Positions 44,425 to 48,290 of a stretch of 48,290 bases of DNA are shown piece by piece; the first letter of the stretch is position 1, and each line of letters starts with the position of its first letter. This DNA is from Gemmatimonadota bacterium (GTDB taxonomy: Bacteria > Gemmatimonadota > Gemmatimonadetes > Longimicrobiales > Gaopeijiaceae), in assembly GCA_022561145.1 (NCBI GenBank), contig JADFRS010000005.1, positions 1-48,290 on the forward strand, in the 5' to 3' direction. Both the position numbers and the translations under genes were made by a program. Under the pieces are notes generated by a model. It was not told the DNA's origin, searched no databases, and was given only the letters and a program-made list of their open reading frames with translations.

Positions 44425-44820
44425 CTAACCGGGCTCGATCCGCGTGATCAGATGTTTGACCCTCCGCTCGATCTCATCGCGGACCTCATTGAACGCCTCG
44501 GGGGGCATGGCTTTCGGGTCGGGCAACACCCAGTCGTCTCTCCGCTCGGCGGCGATGTGGGGGCAGTCATCGCCGCAGCCCATCGTGATGACGAAGTCGT
44601 AGGGTCCTTCCGGGACCTCGTGCACACCCTTCGACCGGTGCGAGGTGAGGTCGTACGACACCTCGGCCATTGCCCGTATGGCCATTGGGCTTACGCAGCC
44701 CGAGGGTGACGAACCGGCACTGAAGGCCTCCAAAACGCCAAGGCCGTGCAGCCTTGTGAATGCCTCGGCCATCTGGCTCCGGTTGGAGTTCTCGACGCAT
44801 ACGTATAAGACGCGCTTCAC
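44425..44820 (-). CDS. arsC: Thioredoxin-coupled-type arsenate reductase (LMW-PTP fold)
   Basis: A 131-residue cytoplasmic enzyme. From the GTG at 44820 the P-loop is C8-x5-R14 (VCVENSNRSQMAEAF), the DP loop is WVLPDP (D101), and C82 and C86 (MGCGDDCPHIA) stand where the redox Cys pair of thioredoxin-linked ArsC lies. It reduces arsenate, or it is a related phosphatase. The frame to 44952 is not family-like. No arsR or efflux gene is adjacent. It converges with ygfZ, seven bases apart. Confidence 0.82.
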   Translation of the reverse strand: MKRVLYVCVENSNRSQMAEAFTRLHGLGVLEAFSAGSSPSGCVSPMAIRAMAEVSYDLTSHRSKGVHEVPEGPYDFVITMGCGDDCPHIAAERRDDWVLPDPKAMPPEAFNEVRDEIERRVKHLITRIEPG

Positions 44821-45152
44821 CGTACGTATCCCCCGTCTGGCGTTGGTGCGTGCTTCCAGCGCGAATCCTCGCGCATCAGACTGTGTCGGGCAACGCCATC
44901 GATGTATCGGGTATTGGATTCCAATCCTGGCGACCCTTTCAGGCTCTGGCACGGTATACTAAAGACCCTCTCCTTCTCCCGCTTGGCCTCTGAGATCCCC
45001 GACGGGTGGAAGGCAATGTGCCGAGCGGCTATCTTTTTCTGCTTTGCTCATGACGTGTGTTCGGTTTCGGGGCCTCGGACGGTCGCCCGGCTTTCATGGC
45101 GACGACCCGGTCCCGGCCGTTTTCTTGTGTGACGATTGAAGGGAGCTTCTGG
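44821..45152. other. 332-base divergent region between arsC and ompH-like gene
   Basis: No gene supported. It holds a perfect 13-base palindrome ATTGGA-T-TCCAAT (44913-44925), about 95 bases upstream of arsC, that could be an operator. TATACT (44955-44960) resembles a -10 hexamer on the plus strand but its -35 partner is poor. The ompH-like start has AGGGAG eight bases upstream. Confidence 0.4.
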
Positions 45153-45707
45153 ATGGTTTGGGGCAGCATGAATATTGGAATGACCCGCACGTTCGGCCTG
45201 TTGGCCCTTGCGCTATCGGTCTCCGCGACTCCGGCGCTGGCACAGACAGCATCTGTAACGGTCGGCGTCTTCGACGCGGATCGGATCCTAGCGGAGTCCT
45301 TGGCAGGGCAGCAGGCACTTGCCCTCTTCAGCCAGCTCCGTGACCAAAGGGCCGGGGAGGTCCAGGCGCAGCAGGTCGAGTTCAATACCCTGCGCCAGCA
45401 GGTGCTCCAGGCCGTCCCAGGCAGCCCCGAGGCCGTCTCCATGCAGCGTCAGGTGGAGGACAAGAGCCTTCAGCTCCAGCGCCTCAACGAGGACGTGCAG
45501 AATGAGCTAGGTGCTCGTCAGGCTGCGCTCACCGAGGAGATCACCCAGAAGATCGCCACCATCATCGACGAACTCGGTGCAGAGCGAGGCTTCGCGCTGA
45601 TCTTCAACAACGTCCAGAGCGGACTGGCCTATTGGGATCCTGCCGTGGATCTCACGGACGAGATCATCGCGCGCCTCGACGCCTCGACGGGCGGAGGCGA
45701 TCGCTGA
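45153..45707 (+). CDS. OmpH/Skp-family periplasmic chaperone-like protein
   Basis: A 184-residue exported protein. The signal peptide ends near TPALAQ; the mature part begins TASVTVGVFDADRILAESLA and continues as a long charged coiled coil (about 60-135) with QLQRLNEDVQNELGARQAAL, ending YWDPAVDLTDEIIARLD. This is the OmpH/Skp pattern: tentacle helices that hold unfolded outer-membrane proteins. ATG 45153 is chosen for its ribosome binding site; ATGs at 45168 and 45180 are alternatives. No bamA is adjacent. Confidence 0.88.
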   Translation: MVWGSMNIGMTRTFGLLALALSVSATPALAQTASVTVGVFDADRILAESLAGQQALALFSQLRDQRAGEVQAQQVEFNTLRQQVLQAVPGSPEAVSMQRQVEDKSLQLQRLNEDVQNELGARQAALTEEITQKIATIIDELGAERGFALIFNNVQSGLAYWDPAVDLTDEIIARLDASTGGGDR

Positions 45708-45731
45708 CCGGCTGACCGTAGGTCTGCCGGT

Positions 45732-46289
45732 CTACCCGGCGTCCCGGCCGCCACGCCGACGCATGAATCGGCGGTTTCGCTGGGGTGATTCACGCCTCCA
45801 GGATCGGGGGCCGGAGGATCCGGCTCTACCACCACGGAAGCGAGCCCGGCCCACTCCGCGGCCAGACCGCCCTCCACCACGAGCGCTGCGGCCCCGGGCG
45901 CGGGTCACCTGGTTCAGTTGTCCCTCGGTCAACACTTCGCGAAGGCGGTCCTGCTGAGCCTCTGCAAACTGGCGCGTGGCCTGTGCGGCGCCCCGGACCT
46001 CTTCCCGGATGAAATCCCGGGTGATCTCATCGGCCCTGAGTTGAGAGCGTAGCTCCCGCAACCGGTCCTCTCCTTGCCGCCGCCGCTGGATGGCTTCTTC
46101 CTGCATGGCTTCCAGGGTCGTCATCTGCTCGGCGGACAGTTCGAGGCGTTCGTAACTCCGAAGAATCTGCTCGGCCGAGAGGGTCCGCGCGGTGCGGGCA
46201 CCCACCCCTGGACGCCGCTGTGCCTCCGCCTGTGTGGCCGTGAGAACCAAGGCGGCAAGAACGGCGCCGCATCGATTCAGGTATCTCAT
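45732..46289 (-). CDS. Spy/CpxP-like periplasmic protein with Arg/Gly-rich tail
   Basis: A 185-residue exported protein; the signal ends near AEAQ. The helical core has LERLELSAEQMTTLEAMQ-type LxxxQ periodicity (YERLELSAEQMTTLEAMQEE) and the LTxxQ motif LTEGQ (120-124), as in Spy/CpxP and heavy-metal-sensor proteins. The last 55 residues are extremely Arg/Gly-rich (RGRSARGGGRSGRGVGRARF), which is unusual for this family and for a periplasmic protein. GGAG precedes ATG 46289 by seven bases. An ECF-like promoter lies about 95 bases upstream. Confidence 0.82.
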   Translation of the reverse strand: MRYLNRCGAVLAALVLTATQAEAQRRPGVGARTARTLSAEQILRSYERLELSAEQMTTLEAMQEEAIQRRRQGEDRLRELRSQLRADEITRDFIREEVRGAAQATRQFAEAQQDRLREVLTEGQLNQVTRARGRSARGGGRSGRGVGRARFRGGRAGSSGPRSWRRESPQRNRRFMRRRGGRDAG

Positions 46290-46603
46290 GTGAATACTCC
46301 AAGCTTCGAATGAACTCTTCTTGTAGGACCCGCCGAGGGGTGAATTTGTTAGATGAGGAAGCTGCGAACGAGAATACTCTTGATGAGACAGGCCTGTGTT
46401 ACACGAGTTCCCAAGGTGGGGAAAGGAGACCCGACGGATGCCTTGCGGCCTGCGCGATCCTTGACACACATATGTTTCCGGTGCGGAGTTGGAGGTGGAA
46501 CACGCCCCGGCAGCGGCTCTCATGCATGTATATGTGAAGCACCACGCGTGCATGGTGTTGCCCCGGTCGGACTGCCCCCCTCTGGTGGAGAGATCACTCG
46601 TCC
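46290..46603. other. 314-base divergent region between spy-like and GGDEF genes
   Basis: Contains the ECF-like promoter for the minus-strand gene. On the plus strand TTGACA (46463-46468) resembles a -35 element, but no good -10 follows at the right spacing. No gene supported. Confidence 0.4.
46384..46411 (-). promoter_or_regulatory. ECF sigma-type promoter for the Spy-like gene
   Basis: On the minus strand GGAACT (46411-46406), 16 bases, GTCTCA (46389-46384). This matches the general envelope-stress ECF pattern GGAACT-N16-GTCT. The gene it would drive belongs to an envelope-stress protein family, and an ECF sigma gene is encoded 21 kb away in this window. Confidence 0.45.
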
Positions 46604-48290
46604 ATGTCCTCGTTAGTCGTGCTTACGGCGGTGACCCTCACGGCCACTGTGGCGTGGGCGATCGTACTGGGTATCCGCCACCGCCGGCTCGAGGACCGGC
46701 TCGAGCTACGCCGCGAGCACATCGGTGAGCTTTTCGAGGGTTCCGCGGACGCCATGGTCCTCATTGACCCGGAAGGCCGGGTGAGGTGGGGGAGCGACGC
46801 CTTTTCCGACCTGTTCGGCTATAGCCGTAGTGAGATCGAGGGAGTTCACATCGATGAACTCATCACACCGCCTCGAGAGATGGAGGAGGCCCGAGCCGCT
46901 ACGGCCAGGCTGATCGGGGGCGAGTCGGTGCGCATGCAGTCGATGCGCCACGGCAAGGACGGCGTTCTGTTGTCCGTGTCCATCATCAGCGCACCGATAA
47001 CGCTCAGCGACGCGGACGCCGTGGCCTTCGTGATCTACCGCGACATCACGCGCCAGCTTCGTGTGGAGACCGCGTTTCTGCGGCTCGAGAAGGCTGTAGA
47101 AACCATGCAGATCGGTGTGACCGTCACCGACCTGGACGGACGCATCGTCTACTGTAACCCTGCCGACGCATCCATGCACGGCTACGCTTCCGCAGACCTT
47201 ATCGGCCAGCACGCTCGGATTTTCGCGCGCGGACCCGGCGAGGACGGGTCTGCAAAGGGCGGACAATCCACGGGTCTGACGGTCAACGACCTCCACGGTA
47301 TGACGACCTGGCGGCGTGAGGGGCTCAACGTCCGCAAGGACGGATCCGAGTTTCACGTCCACCTCATGTCGGACGTGGTGAAGGATTCCGAAGGAAACCC
47401 GATCGGCATGGTGACCACCTGCGAGGACATCACGGTCCGAAGAATGGCCGAGAAGGAGCTGCAGGAGAGCGAGACGCGCTACGCCCTCGCCATTCAGGGG
47501 GGAAACGACGGGCTCTGGGATTGGAATCTCGAGACCGACACGGTCCACTTCTCGGAGGACTGGGCGAACTACCTGGGCTACGGGCGGTACGAGATCGGCA
47601 GCTCCCTTTCCGAATGGCTCACTCGTATCCACGAGGACGACGTCGAGCGGGTGAGGGAGGAGCTCTCCGTTCACAAGAAGGGCGGATCGCGGCGCTTTCA
47701 GAGCGAGCACCGGCTACGACACAGAGACGGCTCGTACAGGTGGATCGTAGCCCGTGGTGTCGCCGAAAGGGACGAGCACGGTCGAGCGATCCGGATGGTG
47801 GGCTCGATCACCGACTTCACCGAGCGCAAGAGCGTCGAGGTCCAGCTCACCAAGGACGCGCTCTACGACTCGCTCACCGGGCTCCCCAACAGGGCCTTCT
47901 TCTTCGAACTACTCGAGCGGAGCTTCAACCTGATGAAGCGCCGGTCGAAGCACTCGGACACGTACCAGTTTGCGATCCTGTTCGTCGATCTCGATCGATT
48001 CAAGGTCATCAACGACACACTGGGCCACGCAGCGGGGGACGAGTTGTTGGTCGAACTGAGCAAGCGGTTCCTCGCCGCCGTCCGGCCTGGCGATGTCGTC
48101 GCTCGAATTGGTGGCGATGAGTTCTGCATTCTGCTCGACGGCATCAAGGACAGCCGCGACTCGACGCGCGTCTCCGAGCGCATTCTCGATGCGCTACGCG
48201 ACCCGGTTGATCTCGAGGGCAGGGAGATCTTTCCTGCGGTGAGCATAGGGATCGCCGTGAGCGAGCCCGGTATGAGCGACGCCGACCAGC
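46604..48290 (+). CDS. PAS-PAS-PAS-GGDEF diguanylate cyclase, partial
   Basis: At least 562 residues, running off the right edge. One N-terminal membrane helix (LVVLTAVTLTATVAWAIVLG) precedes three PAS domains: about 40-160 (MVLIDPEGRVRWGSDAF), 165-290 (IGVTVTDLDGRIVYCNPAD) and 295-420 (DGLWDWNLETDTVHFSEDW, ending in ITDFTERK). The GGDEF domain begins at DALYDSLTGLPNRAFF, has DRFKVINDTLGHAAGD, the active site GGDEF at 503-507, and an inhibitory-site RPGD (494-497) five residues before it. It should make cyclic di-GMP with product inhibition. An EAL domain may follow beyond the window. ATG 46604 lacks a strong ribosome binding site. Confidence 0.93.
   Translation, partial: MSSLVVLTAVTLTATVAWAIVLGIRHRRLEDRLELRREHIGELFEGSADAMVLIDPEGRVRWGSDAFSDLFGYSRSEIEGVHIDELITPPREMEEARAATARLIGGESVRMQSMRHGKDGVLLSVSIISAPITLSDADAVAFVIYRDITRQLRVETAFLRLEKAVETMQIGVTVTDLDGRIVYCNPADASMHGYASADLIGQHARIFARGPGEDGSAKGGQSTGLTVNDLHGMTTWRREGLNVRKDGSEFHVHLMSDVVKDSEGNPIGMVTTCEDITVRRMAEKELQESETRYALAIQGGNDGLWDWNLETDTVHFSEDWANYLGYGRYEIGSSLSEWLTRIHEDDVERVREELSVHKKGGSRRFQSEHRLRHRDGSYRWIVARGVAERDEHGRAIRMVGSITDFTERKSVEVQLTKDALYDSLTGLPNRAFFFELLERSFNLMKRRSKHSDTYQFAILFVDLDRFKVINDTLGHAAGDELLVELSKRFLAAVRPGDVVARIGGDEFCILLDGIKDSRDSTRVSERILDALRDPVDLEGREIFPAVSIGIAVSEPGMSDADQ

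Noticed and set aside
44955-44960. TATACT as a -10 box for the ompH-like gene
   Set aside because: No acceptable -35 hexamer at 16-18 bases.
45714-45732. GACCG/CGGTC repeat between convergent ompH-like and Spy-like genes
   Set aside because: Too short and without a U tract to be called a terminator.

Overview
This is a GC-rich, gene-dense bacterial chromosome segment. Several predicted proteins have Tat or Sec signals, lipoboxes or outer-membrane barrel features (TonB-dependent receptor, OmpH/Skp, TorF-type porin remnant), so the host is Gram-negative. An ETF-ubiquinone oxidoreductase, a Rieske oxygenase and a multicopper oxidase point to aerobic respiration. The mix of a fused aspartokinase/diaminopimelate decarboxylase, a PD40-CehA/McbA fusion, S9 peptidase, exported creatininase-like and DUF1592-type proteins, and many GTG starts, fits Gemmatimonadota or a related phylum best. 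That placement is inferred from gene style; no marker gene was compared.

Layout. 1-350: AT-richer sequence foreign to the rest, with a partial Cys4 protein; it cuts off the 3' end of a DUF1592-type cytochrome protein. 2.4-4.0 kb: exported creatininase-like protein and an NTF2-like lipoprotein (minus strand). 4.1-10 kb: yajQ, Rieske oxygenase, PD40-CehA fusion, mutY, DoxX protein (plus). 10-11.5 kb: MoxR-like AAA ATPase. 11.6-13.3 kb: ETF-QO. 13.3-14.5 kb: PIN/ribbon-helix-helix toxin-antitoxin pair and a Tat-exported ABM-domain protein. 14.6-19.9 kb: a minus-strand cluster of two membrane proteins (one frameshifted), an amidohydrolase lipoprotein and the bifunctional lysine-pathway enzyme, with overlapping stops and starts. 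20-22 kb: membrane protein, thioredoxin-like protein, TonB C-terminal protein. 22-24.3 kb: a chemoreceptor behind a sigma-28-like promoter. 24.6-30 kb: porin remnant, ECF sigma and anti-sigma factors, TonB-dependent receptor, outer-membrane protein. 30-36 kb: S9 peptidase, small membrane protein, NUDIX hydrolase, gamma-glutamyltransferase, metallo-beta-lactamase-fold hydrolase. 36-38.8 kb: Lon. 38.9-41.2 kb: multicopper oxidase-ZIP transporter operon with a visible promoter and operator-like repeat. 41.3-42.3 kb: selD. 42.4-46.3 kb: SirB1-like protein, YgfZ, arsenate reductase, OmpH/Skp, Spy-like protein. 46.6 kb to the end: PAS-GGDEF diguanylate cyclase running off the window.

The most notable observation is that selD is itself a selenoprotein gene. 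Its reading frame continues upstream of the apparent ATG through an in-frame TGA exactly at the catalytic Cys/Sec position, followed at once by a perfect 8-bp hairpin suitable as a bacterial SECIS element. The organism therefore very probably makes and inserts selenocysteine, and ordinary gene callers would lose the catalytic N-terminus. Other points of interest are the metal-oxidase/metal-transporter operon with its operator, the sigma-28-like and ECF-like promoters, the missing cluster ligand in ETF-QO, a 46-bp tandem duplication that rewrites a gene end, and signs of gene decay (truncated DUF1592 gene, porin fragment, frameshifted membrane gene).
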